Shown in pieces: positions 1-8,052 of a stretch of 64,000 bases of DNA. The translations under genes were made by a program, and so were the position numbers. The notes below the pieces were generated by a model. That model was not told the origin of the DNA. It ran no database searches and worked only from the letters and a program-made list of their open reading frames with translations. This DNA is from Accumulibacter sp. (GTDB lineage Bacteria > Pseudomonadota > Gammaproteobacteria > Burkholderiales > Rhodocyclaceae). Every line of letters begins with the position of its first letter. Position 1 is the stretch's first letter. The stretch covers positions 176,540-240,539 of the forward strand of contig JACKLW010000009.1 of NCBI GenBank assembly GCA_024235715.1. The letters run 5' to 3'.

Positions 1-1
1 G

Positions 2-250
2 GCGCGCGGCCGGGTGGCGACGGTGGCGGTGAACTCCTTCCTGTTCAAGCAACCGGTGTCGGTCGGCGATGTGGTGAGCTTTTTCGCCGAGGTGGTCGAC
101 ACCGGCCGGACGTCGATCAAGGTGCGCGTCGAAGTCTATGCGGAACGGCACCCGGCGCAGCCGATCACCGTCAAGGTCACCGAAGCCGAACTCACATATG
201 TGGCAATAAACCAACATGGGGACAAGCAACAGCTGCCAAAGCTCGCGTAG
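2..250 (+). CDS. Acyl-CoA thioesterase, YciA-like (5' end outside window)
   Basis: This is the C-terminal ~82 residues of a hotdog-fold acyl-CoA thioesterase. The frame is open from the first bases of the window, so the gene begins upstream. The visible part reads ARGRVATVAVNSFLFKQPV, then VGDVVSFFAEVVDTGRTS, and ends with a short Ala/Leu tail. That follows the YciA family: a beta strand with the F-L-K/Q-P-V segment, then the V-G-D-V-V turn and the T-G-R-T-S loop. YciA-type enzymes hydrolyse short- and medium-chain acyl-CoAs in the cytoplasm. The next gene is a fatty-acid porin on the same strand 100 bases on, which fits acyl-CoA metabolism. Substrate range cannot be told from the fragment. 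Confidence 0.8.
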   Translation, partial: ARGRVATVAVNSFLFKQPVSVGDVVSFFAEVVDTGRTSIKVRVEVYAERHPAQPITVKVTEAELTYVAINQHGDKQQLPKLA

Positions 251-352
251 TGAGAGATTTTTCTGGCGGCTGGTCGTAGCATGTGCTTGCAGATCACAAC
301 TTGCCTGTGGCAAGAAAGCCACGCGCAGACCATATTCAAGGGGGAGTTCACC

Positions 353-1705
353 ATGGCACGACAGATCACGATGAAGCTGATTCCAGCGCTGTTTCTGGTG
401 GTGTTTTCGGGCGCGGCAAGTGCTTCGGGATTTCAGTTGCTGGAACAGGGCAGTGGTCTCGGTAATGCGTTCGCCGGCTCGGCAGCGAAAGCCAACGATG
501 CCAGCACGATTTTCTGGAATCCGGCCGGGATGACGCAACTGCAGGCGCGCGAGGTCTCGGGTGGCCTGACCGCGGTGCGGCCGAGCTTCAAGTTCAACGA
601 CAAGGGGTCCCAGGTAGGCGTGTTCAGCGCCGGTGGGCCGGCCTTGGCGGGTGACGGTGGCGATGCCGGCAGTTGGGCCGTCATTCCCAACGGCTATCTG
701 TCGTGGGCGCTGAACAAGGATCTCTATATCGGTGTCGGCATTGGTGCGCCGTTTGGCAATGCCACCAAGTACGACAAACCCTGGCGGGGAAGTGCGCAGT
801 CGGACGAGTTCGACATCGAGACGATCAACATCAATCCGTCGATCGCTTATCGGGTTAATGAGAAAGTGTCACTGGGGGCCGGCTTTAGCTGGCAGAAGAT
901 CAACGCCGACTATTATCGGCAGGTGGCAGTAGGTCCTCTACCAACTCCTGTAGGGACTCTTGCTCTGCCGCAGGTGCGTTCGCACATGAGCATCAGCGAC
1001 GACGCTTGGGGTTGGAACATTGGTGCCCTGTTTACTGTTTCGCCGTCGACCAAAGTGGGCCTGTCGTACCGTTCGACGGTGCAGTTCCATACCGACGGAA
1101 CGGTCAAGCTGCAAGGCGATGGTACGACAGCGGGTAACGCAACTGCAGCTGTCCTAAGCTCATCGAACCCAGTTGTTGGTGGTCGCGCAAGCGACGTGAA
1201 AGCCGACCTCAAAGTGCCGGATACCTTCATCGCCAGTGTGACGCAGCAGTTGAGCGATCGCTGGGAAATGTTGGGCGACGTTTCCTGGACGGGATGGAGC
1301 TCAATCCAGAACGTCGACATCATACGCACTTCGGGAGTTCAAGACGGCAAATCCGCGCAGGTTCTGAAGGCCAAGTTCGACGACACTTGGCGCGTAGCGC
1401 TGGGTGCCAACTACAAGTACACCGACGCGATCAAGTTCATGTTCGGTATTGCGTACGACCAGACGCCGGTCAAGAATTCCACTACGCGCCTTACGTCTCT
1501 GCCCGACAACGATCGCACCTGGTTCACCGTCGGTACACAGTGGAAGCCGGCCAAGGAACAGACTCTCGAACTCGGCGCGGCCTATCTGTATATTCCGAAG
1601 ACGAAGATAAACCAGAACGAGACCGCTGAGGGCCGTGGTACGGTTTACGGCGACTATGACTCCAGTGTCTGGATCCTTGGCGCGCAATACTCTCTGGCTT
1701 TCTGA
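353..1705 (+). CDS. FadL/OmpP1/TodX-family outer membrane transporter
   Basis: This 450-residue outer membrane beta-barrel probably takes up long-chain fatty acids or other hydrophobic compounds. The start at ATG 353 follows a GGGGAG ribosome site; an in-frame start at 281 would add an unrelated leader. Residues 1-24 form a signal peptide ending ASA before SGFQLLEQ, the usual mature N-terminus of the family. N-A-F-A-G-S-A-A and F-W-N-P-A-G-M (about residues 40-62) are the FadL hatch signatures, and the protein ends in Phe, as barrel proteins do. It lies just upstream of a beta-oxidation operon, which supports fatty-acid import. A small inverted repeat (CTTGCC-TGT-GGCAAG, 300-314) lies in its leader, with no known meaning. 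Confidence 0.88.
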   Translation: MARQITMKLIPALFLVVFSGAASASGFQLLEQGSGLGNAFAGSAAKANDASTIFWNPAGMTQLQAREVSGGLTAVRPSFKFNDKGSQVGVFSAGGPALAGDGGDAGSWAVIPNGYLSWALNKDLYIGVGIGAPFGNATKYDKPWRGSAQSDEFDIETININPSIAYRVNEKVSLGAGFSWQKINADYYRQVAVGPLPTPVGTLALPQVRSHMSISDDAWGWNIGALFTVSPSTKVGLSYRSTVQFHTDGTVKLQGDGTTAGNATAAVLSSSNPVVGGRASDVKADLKVPDTFIASVTQQLSDRWEMLGDVSWTGWSSIQNVDIIRTSGVQDGKSAQVLKAKFDDTWRVALGANYKYTDAIKFMFGIAYDQTPVKNSTTRLTSLPDNDRTWFTVGTQWKPAKEQTLELGAAYLYIPKTKINQNETAEGRGTVYGDYDSSVWILGAQYSLAF

Positions 1706-1725
1706 CCAGGCGCACGGTGCAGAAG

Positions 1726-1752
1726 AAAACCCCGGTCTCCGGGGTTTTTTTT
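1726..1752 (+). terminator. Rho-independent terminator after the FadL gene
   Basis: A CCCCGG/CCGGGG stem (1730-1735 and 1739-1744) with a TCT loop and flanking A-run is followed by eight T residues (1745-1752). It begins 21 bases after the stop codon and separates the porin from the beta-oxidation operon. Confidence 0.9.
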
Positions 1753-1807
1753 CGCCCGTGCCGGGTTGAGTGCCGGCTACCAGGGCGGGCGGCCGGCTGC
1801 ATTCAGC

Positions 1808-1835
1808 TTGACGGAAGAGCACGGTGAGGTATAAT
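1808..1835 (+). promoter_or_regulatory. Sigma70 promoter of the fadB-like/thiolase operon
   Basis: TTGACG (1808-1813) and TATAAT (1830-1835) are separated by 16 bases, a near-consensus sigma70 promoter. Transcription should start near 1842. This rules out the in-frame ATG at 1824, which lies inside the promoter, and supports the TTG start at 1917. Confidence 0.85.
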
Positions 1836-1836
1836 T

Positions 1837-1850
1837 CAAACGTTCGTTTG
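1837..1850 (+). promoter_or_regulatory. PsrA-like operator over the transcription start
   Basis: CAAACGTTCGTTTG is a perfect inverted repeat CAAACG/CGTTTG with a TT centre. It fits the published binding pattern of the TetR-family fatty-acid regulator PsrA (G/C-AAAC-N2-4-GTTT-G/C). It begins one base after the -10 box and covers the predicted start of transcription, so a bound protein should repress. The regulator gene is not in the window. Confidence 0.65.
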
Positions 1851-1916
1851 ATGACGTTTTCGACAAGCGCGACCGGATATCCCCGGCGCGCATGGATCAA
1901 CAGACAGGAGGACAGC

Positions 1917-4304
1917 TTGAGCAACTTCATCGTACGCAAGGCCGCGGTACTCGGGGCGGGTGTGATGGGCGCGCAGATTGCCGCGCATCTCGCCAATGCC
2001 GAAGTGCCGGTGCTGCTTTTCGACCTGCCAGCCAAGGAAGGCGACGCCAACGCAATCGTCAACCGCGCCATCGACGCACTGCGCAAGCTCGAGCCCTCGC
2101 CCCTGGCCAGCAAGGATCGTGTCGCCTACATCGACGCCGCCAACTACGCCCAGCACCTCGAACAACTGCGCGACTGCGATCTGATCATCGAAGCAATTGC
2201 CGAGAAGATCGAGTGGAAAGACGATCTCTATCGGCAGATCGCGCCTTTCATTTCGCCGCAAGCGATCATCGCCTCGAACACCTCGGGACTGTCGATCAAG
2301 CGCCTGTCCGAAGCGCTGCCCGAAGCCTTGCGCTCTCGCTTCTGCGGCATCCACTTCTTCAATCCGCCCCGCTACATGCATCTGGTCGAACTGATCGCAA
2401 CGCGGGCCACCGACCCGACGCTGCTCGACAATCTCGAATCGTGGCTGGTCTCGCGTCTCGGCAAAGGCATCGTGCGTGCTCGCGACACCCCGAATTTCGT
2501 CGCCAATCGCGTCGGCGTCTTCTCGATCCTGGCGGTGATGCATCACACACAACGCCTGGGGCTTGGTTTTGACGTCGTCGACGCGCTGACCGGCCCGATC
2601 ATCGGGCGTCCGAAGAGCGCTACCTACCGCACCGCCGATGTGGTCGGCCTCGACACGCTGGCGCACGTCATCAAGACCATGCAGGACACGCTGCCCGACG
2701 ACCCCTGGCACGGCTACTACGCGGTTCCGGCGTGGCTGGCGGCGCTGATCGGCAAGGGTGCCCTCGGCCAGAAGACGCGCTGCGGCATCTTCCGCAAGGA
2801 CGGTCGGGCGATCAAGGTGCTCGACCTCGCCGCGCAGGATTATCGCGAGTCCGCCGCCGAGATAGACCCGACAGTGCTGGCCATCCTCAGGAACCGCAAC
2901 CCCGCCGAGAAGTTTGCGCAGCTGCGCGCCAGCGAACATCCGCAGGCGCAGTTCCTGTGGGCGATCTTCCGCGACATCTTCCACTACGCCGCTTTCCACC
3001 TTGGCGAGATCGCCGACAACGCCCGCGATCTCGACTTCGCCATGCGCTGGGGTTTCGGTTGGGCACAGGGCCCGTTCGAGAGCTGGCAGGCGGCTGGCTG
3101 GCGGTCGATTGCCGAAGCGCTCAGGGCCGACGTCGACGCCGGCCATGCGATGAGCCCGGCACCGCTGCCCGCATGGGTTTTCGGCCAGGTCGCCGAGAAC
3201 GGCGTACATACGCCGCAGGGATCGTATTCGGCGAGTGCCGACGCTTACCGGCCGCGTTCGGCCTTGCCCGTCTACCAGCGGCAGATTTTCCCGGAACGGG
3301 TGTTGAGCGAGCAGACGGTCAGCGGCGTGACGGTGTGGGAGAACGATGGCGTCCGCTTGTGGACGCTGCCGCAGCTCGACGACGGTGTTGCCATAGTGAG
3401 CATCAAGACCAGGAACCATACCCTCGGACGCGAGGTGATCGTCGGCCTGCAGGAAGCCGTCGCCCGTGCCGAGGCCGACTATCAGGCACTGGTACTGTGG
3501 CACGAGGCGCCGTTTGCCTTTGGCGCCAACCTCAAGGAAGTCACCGAAGCGATCGCCGCCGGACAGTTCGATCTCCTGGAAAAGTACGTTGCCGAATTCC
3601 AGAAGACGTCGATGGCGCTGAAGTACGCCAGGGTGCCGGTGATCGCCGCGGTACAGGGCATGGCGCTCGGCGGCGGCTGCGAGTTCCTGATGCATGCCGC
3701 GAAACGCGTGATCGCGCTCGAGAGCTACATCGGGCTGGTCGAAGCCGGTGTCGGGCTGATCCCGGCCGGCGGCGGTTGCAAGGAATTCGCCATCCGGGCC
3801 GCGCAACACGCGGCGAAGACGGCCGGCAATGACCCCTTCGAGTTCATCCAGCCGGTGTTCACGACCATCGCCATGGCGACGGTCTCGAAGAGCGGCGTGC
3901 AGGCCAGGGAACTTGGCTTCGCCGTCGACTCCGACAAAGTCGTCTTCAATGCCAATGAACTCCTCTATGTCGCCCTGCGCGAGGCGCGCGGACTTGCCGA
4001 GGCAGGCTACTACCCGCGGCTGTCGCCACGGCGGATCAAGGTTGCCGGACGCACCGGCATCGCCAACTGCGAAATGATGCTGGCCAACATGAAGGAGGGC
4101 GGCATGATTTCGGCGCACGACTACGCGGTCGCCAGGGCAGCTGCCATCGCCCTTTGCGGCGGCGACATCGAGACCGGTTCGCTGGTTGATGAGCAGTGGC
4201 TGCTGAGCGTCGAGCGCAAGCTCTTCGTTGAACTGCTGAAGAACGAGAAGACCCAGCAGCGGATCCGGCACACGCTGGAAACCGGCAAGCCCCTACGCAA
4301 CTGA
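1917..4304 (+). CDS. 3-hydroxyacyl-CoA dehydrogenase / enoyl-CoA hydratase fusion
   Basis: This 795-residue bifunctional beta-oxidation enzyme hydrates enoyl-CoA and oxidises 3-hydroxyacyl-CoA with NAD. The dehydrogenase comes first: GAGVMG at residues 13-18 is the NAD-binding loop and F-C-G-I-H-F-F-N-P carries the catalytic His. The crotonase domain is C-terminal (about 490-700), with A-V-Q-G-M-A-L-G-G-G-C-E as oxyanion loop and V-E-A-G-V-G-L-I-P carrying the acidic residue. This order is reversed from E. coli FadB. I chose TTG at 1917: AGGAGG lies five bases upstream, and the protein then begins at S-N-F-I-V-R-K, as relatives do. The longer ATG at 1824 falls inside the promoter. It shares a transcript with the thiolase 20 bases downstream. 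Confidence 0.92.
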   Translation: MSNFIVRKAAVLGAGVMGAQIAAHLANAEVPVLLFDLPAKEGDANAIVNRAIDALRKLEPSPLASKDRVAYIDAANYAQHLEQLRDCDLIIEAIAEKIEWKDDLYRQIAPFISPQAIIASNTSGLSIKRLSEALPEALRSRFCGIHFFNPPRYMHLVELIATRATDPTLLDNLESWLVSRLGKGIVRARDTPNFVANRVGVFSILAVMHHTQRLGLGFDVVDALTGPIIGRPKSATYRTADVVGLDTLAHVIKTMQDTLPDDPWHGYYAVPAWLAALIGKGALGQKTRCGIFRKDGRAIKVLDLAAQDYRESAAEIDPTVLAILRNRNPAEKFAQLRASEHPQAQFLWAIFRDIFHYAAFHLGEIADNARDLDFAMRWGFGWAQGPFESWQAAGWRSIAEALRADVDAGHAMSPAPLPAWVFGQVAENGVHTPQGSYSASADAYRPRSALPVYQRQIFPERVLSEQTVSGVTVWENDGVRLWTLPQLDDGVAIVSIKTRNHTLGREVIVGLQEAVARAEADYQALVLWHEAPFAFGANLKEVTEAIAAGQFDLLEKYVAEFQKTSMALKYARVPVIAAVQGMALGGGCEFLMHAAKRVIALESYIGLVEAGVGLIPAGGGCKEFAIRAAQHAAKTAGNDPFEFIQPVFTTIAMATVSKSGVQARELGFAVDSDKVVFNANELLYVALREARGLAEAGYYPRLSPRRIKVAGRTGIANCEMMLANMKEGGMISAHDYAVARAAAIALCGGDIETGSLVDEQWLLSVERKLFVELLKNEKTQQRIRHTLETGKPLRN

Positions 4305-4324
4305 GCGAGCAAGGAGAACAGATC

Positions 4325-5527
4325 ATGAGCAAACAGATTCAGGAGGCCTACATCGTCGCCGCCACGCGCTTGCCGGTGGGGCGCCGCAAGGGCATGCTGG
4401 GGCAGGTTCGGCCGGACGACATGCTGGCGCACGCAATCGCTTCGGTAATGGCGCAGGTGCCGGCAATCGACCCCGCACTGGTCGAGGACGTGATCGTCGG
4501 TTGCGCCATGCCCGAGGCCGAGCAGGGAATGAACGTCGCGCGTATCGGCCTGCTGCTGGCGGGGATGCCGAACAGCGTCCCCGGCGTTACGGTCAACCGC
4601 TTCTGTGCCTCCGGCGTGCAGGCGGTGGCCATGGCGGCTGATCGCATTCGTCTCGGCGAAGCCGGGGTGATGATCGCTGCCGGCACCGAAACCATGTCGC
4701 TGATGAACCAGATCATGGGCAACAAGATCGCCCTCAACCCGGCGCTCTTCGAAAAGGAAGAGAACTACACGATCGCCTTCGGCATGGGGATCACCGCCGA
4801 GAAGGTCGCCGCGCAGTGGAAGATTTCGCGCGAAGACCAGGACGCTTTCGCTGTCGCTTCGCACCAGAAGGCTTGTGCGGCGATTTCCGCTGGCCATTTC
4901 AAGGCCGAGATCTCGCCCTACGAGGTCACGGCACGCATTCCCGATCTGCGCACCGGCGAAGTGGCCGTCACGCGCCATCTGGCCGAGAACGACGAGGGGC
5001 CGCGCGCGGACAGCAGCGTCGAGCGGCTTGCCCGCCTGCGCCCGGTGTTTGCCGCGCGTGGTTCGGTGACCGCTGGCAACAGTTCGCAGATGTCCGATGG
5101 CGCTGCGGCGGTGCTGGTCGTTTCGGAGAAGGTTCTCAAGCAGTTCAATTTGCAGCCGCTGGCGCGCTTCGCAGGTTTCTCGGTGGCTGGCGTGGCGCCG
5201 GAGATCATGGGCATCGGCCCGGTCGAGGCCATTCCAAGGGTGCTCAAGCTGGCCGGAGTGCGCCAGGATGAGGTGGACTGGTTCGAACTCAACGAGGCCT
5301 TTGCCGCGCAGGCGCTGGCCGTGATGCGCACACTCGATCTCGATCCCGCCAAAGTGAACCCGCTCGGCGGCGCGATCGCCCTCGGTCACCCGCTTGGCGC
5401 GACCGGGACCGTCAGGACCGCGACGCTGGTGCACGGCCTGCGGCGTACGCGCCAGCGTTACGGCATGGTGACCATGTGCATCGGTACCGGCATGGGCGCC
5501 GCCGGGCTGTTCGAGTCGATGCAGTAA
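4325..5527 (+). CDS. Acetyl-CoA acyltransferase (thiolase), FadA-like
   Basis: This 400-residue thiolase cleaves 3-ketoacyl-CoA with CoA, the last step of beta-oxidation. N-R-F-C-A-S-G holds the nucleophilic Cys (about residue 94). N-E-A-F-A-A and G-G-A-I-A-L-G-H-P carry the other active-site residues, and C-I-G-T-G-M-G holds the second Cys. Length is normal. The start follows AAGGAGA. It lies 20 bases after the dehydrogenase/hydratase gene and before a strong terminator, so the two form one operon under the PsrA-like operator. It could supply the FadA half of a two-subunit complex; complex formation is inferred from pairing. Confidence 0.93.
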   Translation: MSKQIQEAYIVAATRLPVGRRKGMLGQVRPDDMLAHAIASVMAQVPAIDPALVEDVIVGCAMPEAEQGMNVARIGLLLAGMPNSVPGVTVNRFCASGVQAVAMAADRIRLGEAGVMIAAGTETMSLMNQIMGNKIALNPALFEKEENYTIAFGMGITAEKVAAQWKISREDQDAFAVASHQKACAAISAGHFKAEISPYEVTARIPDLRTGEVAVTRHLAENDEGPRADSSVERLARLRPVFAARGSVTAGNSSQMSDGAAAVLVVSEKVLKQFNLQPLARFAGFSVAGVAPEIMGIGPVEAIPRVLKLAGVRQDEVDWFELNEAFAAQALAVMRTLDLDPAKVNPLGGAIALGHPLGATGTVRTATLVHGLRRTRQRYGMVTMCIGTGMGAAGLFESMQ

Positions 5528-5550
5528 ATTGCCTGCCGGTGCCGTGCAAG

Positions 5551-5581
5551 TCCTCGTCCGACGGGCGAGGGCTTTTTTTTT
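5551..5581 (+). terminator. Rho-independent terminator of the beta-oxidation operon
   Basis: CCTCG-T-CCG and CGG-G-CGAGG form a stem (5552-5570) closed by one A, followed by GC and a run of nine T residues. It sits 24 bases after the thiolase stop codon. Confidence 0.88.
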
Positions 5582-5842
5582 GCGCTCCCGGGTCTTCTCG
5601 GCGCGTCGGGTGGCTGACCAGCCGCCTACGCGTGCAAGACGACGCTTGCCGCACATGAATTGTATGGCATAATTCCCGAAGCCGCGATACGGCTCGCCGA
5701 CGAATGCGGGTGACTTTGCCCAAGAGAGCGCGACCTTGTGCAGGCGGCAGGCCTGGCAGGGGCGACCCTCGAGGTGCCCACGCGAGCAGTCGGTGGCACT
5801 TTCCCGGATAATGTTCGGCACACACAGTCACTGGGACGGGCA
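5582..5842 (+). other. Intergenic region with a possible promoter
   Basis: No gene is convincing here. A TTGCCG (5646-5651) and CATAAT (5668-5673) pair with 16-base spacing could be the promoter for the DUF2802 and SPOR genes. The remaining GC-rich 170 bases before the start codon are an unusually long leader for this window, and I could not match them to a known RNA. Confidence 0.35.
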
Positions 5843-6481
5843 ATGAATTTCGAGCTACTGGACAGTCTGGGTTGGCGAGCAGGCTTGATCGCGGTGATCG
5901 TGCTGCTGCTGTCCTACATCGTCGTCATGTTCGTTCGCATGCGGCGCCTGCAGAACGAGCTGAACAGTGCTGCCGTGCCGCCGTCGGTCGCGCAGTCGGC
6001 AGTTGCCGCCTACGCCGGCATTCAGGAGCCTGAGGCCACGGGCGCGCCGCCAGCACCGCCAGCCGGGGAAGCGGCGCAGGCGGTAGAGCCTGCGCCATCG
6101 GCAACACCGGCCGGCGAAGCGCAAGCCTCGTCAGTGCCTGAGGGGGAGGAACTCGATTTCGCCTGGAACGAGCCACCGCCGGAAATCCCCGGGCAGGCGC
6201 TGATTGACGCACTGCAGGCCGATCTCTATCAATTGCGCTGCGAAGTGGATCAACTGCGGGACGAACTGCGCGCCGACCTGTCGACGGCACGCGAGGATTT
6301 CCGGCGTCAGTTGACGCAGCTCTCGGGGTCGGCGCAGACGGCTTCGCCGCTTTACAACGATGCCATGCAGATGGCGGCGCAGGGACAGGATGCGGCCACG
6401 ATTGCGCAGCATTGTGGCATTGCTCGTGCCGAGGCGGATCTGGTCGTGGCTCTGGTACGCAATCGCAACGATGGCAGTTGA
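5843..6481 (+). CDS. DUF2802-type membrane-anchored protein
   Basis: This is a 212-residue protein of unknown function. ATG 5843 gives M-N-F-E-L-L-D followed by one transmembrane helix (about residues 13-31). An upstream in-frame ATG at 5738 adds an unlike leader. After the helix come an Ala/Pro/Glu-rich linker, an acidic segment and a predicted coiled-coil (about residues 115-155). The C-terminus, A-M-Q-M-A-A-Q-G-Q-D then I-A-Q-H-C-G-I-A-R-A-E-A-D-L-V, resembles the DUF2802 helix-turn-helix-like tail. Relatives are often near flagellar or cell-envelope genes. It is followed by a SPOR protein 20 bases on, so the pair is probably cotranscribed. Confidence 0.65.
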   Translation: MNFELLDSLGWRAGLIAVIVLLLSYIVVMFVRMRRLQNELNSAAVPPSVAQSAVAAYAGIQEPEATGAPPAPPAGEAAQAVEPAPSATPAGEAQASSVPEGEELDFAWNEPPPEIPGQALIDALQADLYQLRCEVDQLRDELRADLSTAREDFRRQLTQLSGSAQTASPLYNDAMQMAAQGQDAATIAQHCGIARAEADLVVALVRNRNDGS

Positions 6482-6501
6482 CAGGGGAACAGGGGTGGCA
6501 G

Positions 6502-7275
6502 ATGGCGAGTTCACAGGGAACTAGCAGCCGCCAGGCTGGCAGTGGCGAGGCCGCCCGGGCGACTGGCACCGTTCAGGCCGCTGCAGACGGGCGCGAGGAT
6601 CTCAAGCGCCAACTGGTCTGGCGAATGGTTCTTGCCGGTGTGATGATTCTGGCGCTGCTCGGCGTCCTGGCGCTGTTCGATTACGCCAATACGCCGGATG
6701 ATTCGCTGACGACGGGACAGCAGTTCACCGAACCCGTACCGGTCAGGAAGAAGGAGCCGGCGCCGCCGGTCACGGAAACGCCGCCTGACCTGGCTGCCGC
6801 GGCGCCCGCTGAAGCCACCAGCGACGCGCCAGCCGAATCGCCCGGCGCTGCCGCGCCGCTCGCCGAGGCGCCACCCGTGGCGAAAGTGGCTGGCGCGGCA
6901 GCCGACAAGACAGTCGCACGTCCCGAGCCGCCACCACCTCCGCGGGTGGCCGCCACACCCGCGCTACCGCCACCCGCGAGAACAACTGGCGGGGCCGCCG
7001 GCCCTGCAGCCACGCCGCCGCCGGCGGTGGTGGAGGCGCCGTCCGCAGCGGCGCGGCTGGTGTCGGGGTACATCGTCCAGTCCGGGCTGTTCTCCGATCT
7101 GGCTCTGGCTGAACAATGGCAGGCCCGGCTTGCGCAGGAAGGAATTCCCTCGTCAATCGAGGCCCGCCTGCAGATCGGGCCGTTCGAGAGTCGTGCCGAG
7201 GCCGACGCTGCTCGCCGGAAACTCAAGAAGCTCGGCATCGACACCCTGCGGGCGGTACGCAAGGGCAACCATTAG
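6502..7275 (+). CDS. SPOR-domain membrane protein
   Basis: This 257-residue inner-membrane protein has a single helix (about residues 37-55, W-R-M-V-L-A-G-V-M-I-L-A-L-L-G-V). A long Pro/Ala-rich periplasmic linker follows, then a C-terminal SPOR domain (about 182-255). The SPOR region starts at S-G-Y-I-V-Q-S-G-L-F and includes Q-I-G-P-F-E-S-R-A-E-A. SPOR domains bind denuded septal peptidoglycan, so a role in division or envelope remodelling is likely (DedD-like layout). The start at ATG 6502 was chosen over an earlier in-frame start that would overlap the DUF2802 gene by 70 bases and lacks family resemblance. The linker composition suggests an extended periplasmic arm. Confidence 0.8.
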   Translation: MASSQGTSSRQAGSGEAARATGTVQAAADGREDLKRQLVWRMVLAGVMILALLGVLALFDYANTPDDSLTTGQQFTEPVPVRKKEPAPPVTETPPDLAAAAPAEATSDAPAESPGAAAPLAEAPPVAKVAGAAADKTVARPEPPPPPRVAATPALPPPARTTGGAAGPAATPPPAVVEAPSAAARLVSGYIVQSGLFSDLALAEQWQARLAQEGIPSSIEARLQIGPFESRAEADAARRKLKKLGIDTLRAVRKGNH

Positions 7276-7281
7276 TGCGGC

Positions 7282-7623
7282 TCAGCCGCCGTCTGCCGCC
7301 TGCAGTTGACGCTGCAGGCGGCGCGCGAAAACGCGCATTTCCTTGGCCGCCTGAATGTCGCCTCTTGCTTCGGCGACGGCGATTCCCTGTTCATAGGCCG
7401 CCAGTGCCTCTGCGGGCTGTGCGCTCTCGCTCAACGCCCTGCCGAGCAGTTTCCAGGCGGCCGAGTAGCCCGTGTCGCGCTCGACCGCCTCACGCAATCG
7501 GCTTGCCGCTCGCGCGAAATCGCCAGCCTTCAGATATTCATTGCCCAGCGAGTAGCGGAGCAGGGCGCCATCACGTGGTCCATCAAGAAGTTTTTCGAGG
7601 CTGGCGATGATTGTCGTCGTCAT
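7282..7623 (-). CDS. Small tetratricopeptide-repeat protein
   Basis: This is a 113-residue protein made almost wholly of TPR-like helix pairs: L-R-Y-S-L-G-N-E-Y-L-K-A-G-D-F-A-R-A at about residues 21-38 and A-A-W-K-L-L-G-R-A-L at about 54-63. TPRs mediate protein contacts; no partner is evident. It converges on the SPOR gene with six bases between stop codons. It is divergent from ridA, with 45 bases between starts, so the two share a promoter region. Cytoplasmic, since no signal or membrane segment is visible. Confidence 0.75.
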   Translation of the reverse strand: MTTTIIASLEKLLDGPRDGALLRYSLGNEYLKAGDFARAASRLREAVERDTGYSAAWKLLGRALSESAQPAEALAAYEQGIAVAEARGDIQAAKEMRVFARRLQRQLQAADGG

Positions 7624-7668
7624 TTACTATCTCCCGTTTCAACCTGACACATTGTAGAGGACAGCACC

Positions 7669-8052
7669 ATGGCACGAACGATCGTCTCGACAGCAGCCGC
7701 GCCAGCGGCCATCGGCACCTACTCGCAGGCAGTGAAGGTCGGTGATACGGTCTATCTCTCCGGTCAGATCGGCCTCGATCCGGTCAGCATGGACCTCCTT
7801 GAGGGGATCGATGCTCAGATCGTGCGCGTCTTCGACAACCTCAAGGCGGTCGCCGAAGCGTCCGGCGGATCGCTGGCCGATGTGGTCAAACTGAACGTCT
7901 TTCTTACCGATCTGGCGCACTTTGCGAAGGTCAACGAGGTCATGAAGAGCTACTTCTGCGAACCTTTCCCGGCGCGTGCGGCGGTTGGTGTCGCGGCCCT
8001 GCCGCGCAACGCGCTGGTCGAAGCCGACGCGGTGCTGGTGCTCGGCGGCTGA
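7669..8052 (+). CDS. ridA: RidA-family enamine/imine deaminase
   Basis: This is a 127-residue YjgF/YER057c/UK114-family protein. RidA hydrolyses reactive enamine/imine intermediates such as 2-aminoacrylate, released by PLP enzymes. The N-terminal [11 protein letters not shown], the L-S-G-Q-I-G-L-D-P strand and the C-terminal P-A-R-A-A-V-G-V with the substrate-binding Arg are all present, as is the final V-E-A-D-A-V. Length and start (AGAGGA upstream of ATG) are normal. Its stop overlaps the recG start (TGATG), implying translational coupling with the helicase gene. Confidence 0.93.
   Translation: MARTIVSTAAAPAAIGTYSQAVKVGDTVYLSGQIGLDPVSMDLLEGIDAQIVRVFDNLKAVAEASGGSLADVVKLNVFLTDLAHFAKVNEVMKSYFCEPFPARAAVGVAALPRNALVEADAVLVLGG

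Noticed and set aside
1836-4271. An 811-codon open frame on the minus strand opposite the fadB-like gene.
   Set aside because: It is a shadow of high-GC coding: its protein lacks domain sense and is rich in Arg/Asp/Gly, while the plus-strand frame has all catalytic motifs.
5690-5842. A structured RNA such as 6S RNA in the long leader before the DUF2802 gene.
   Set aside because: No known consensus could be aligned by eye, and GC-rich hairpins are expected by chance here.
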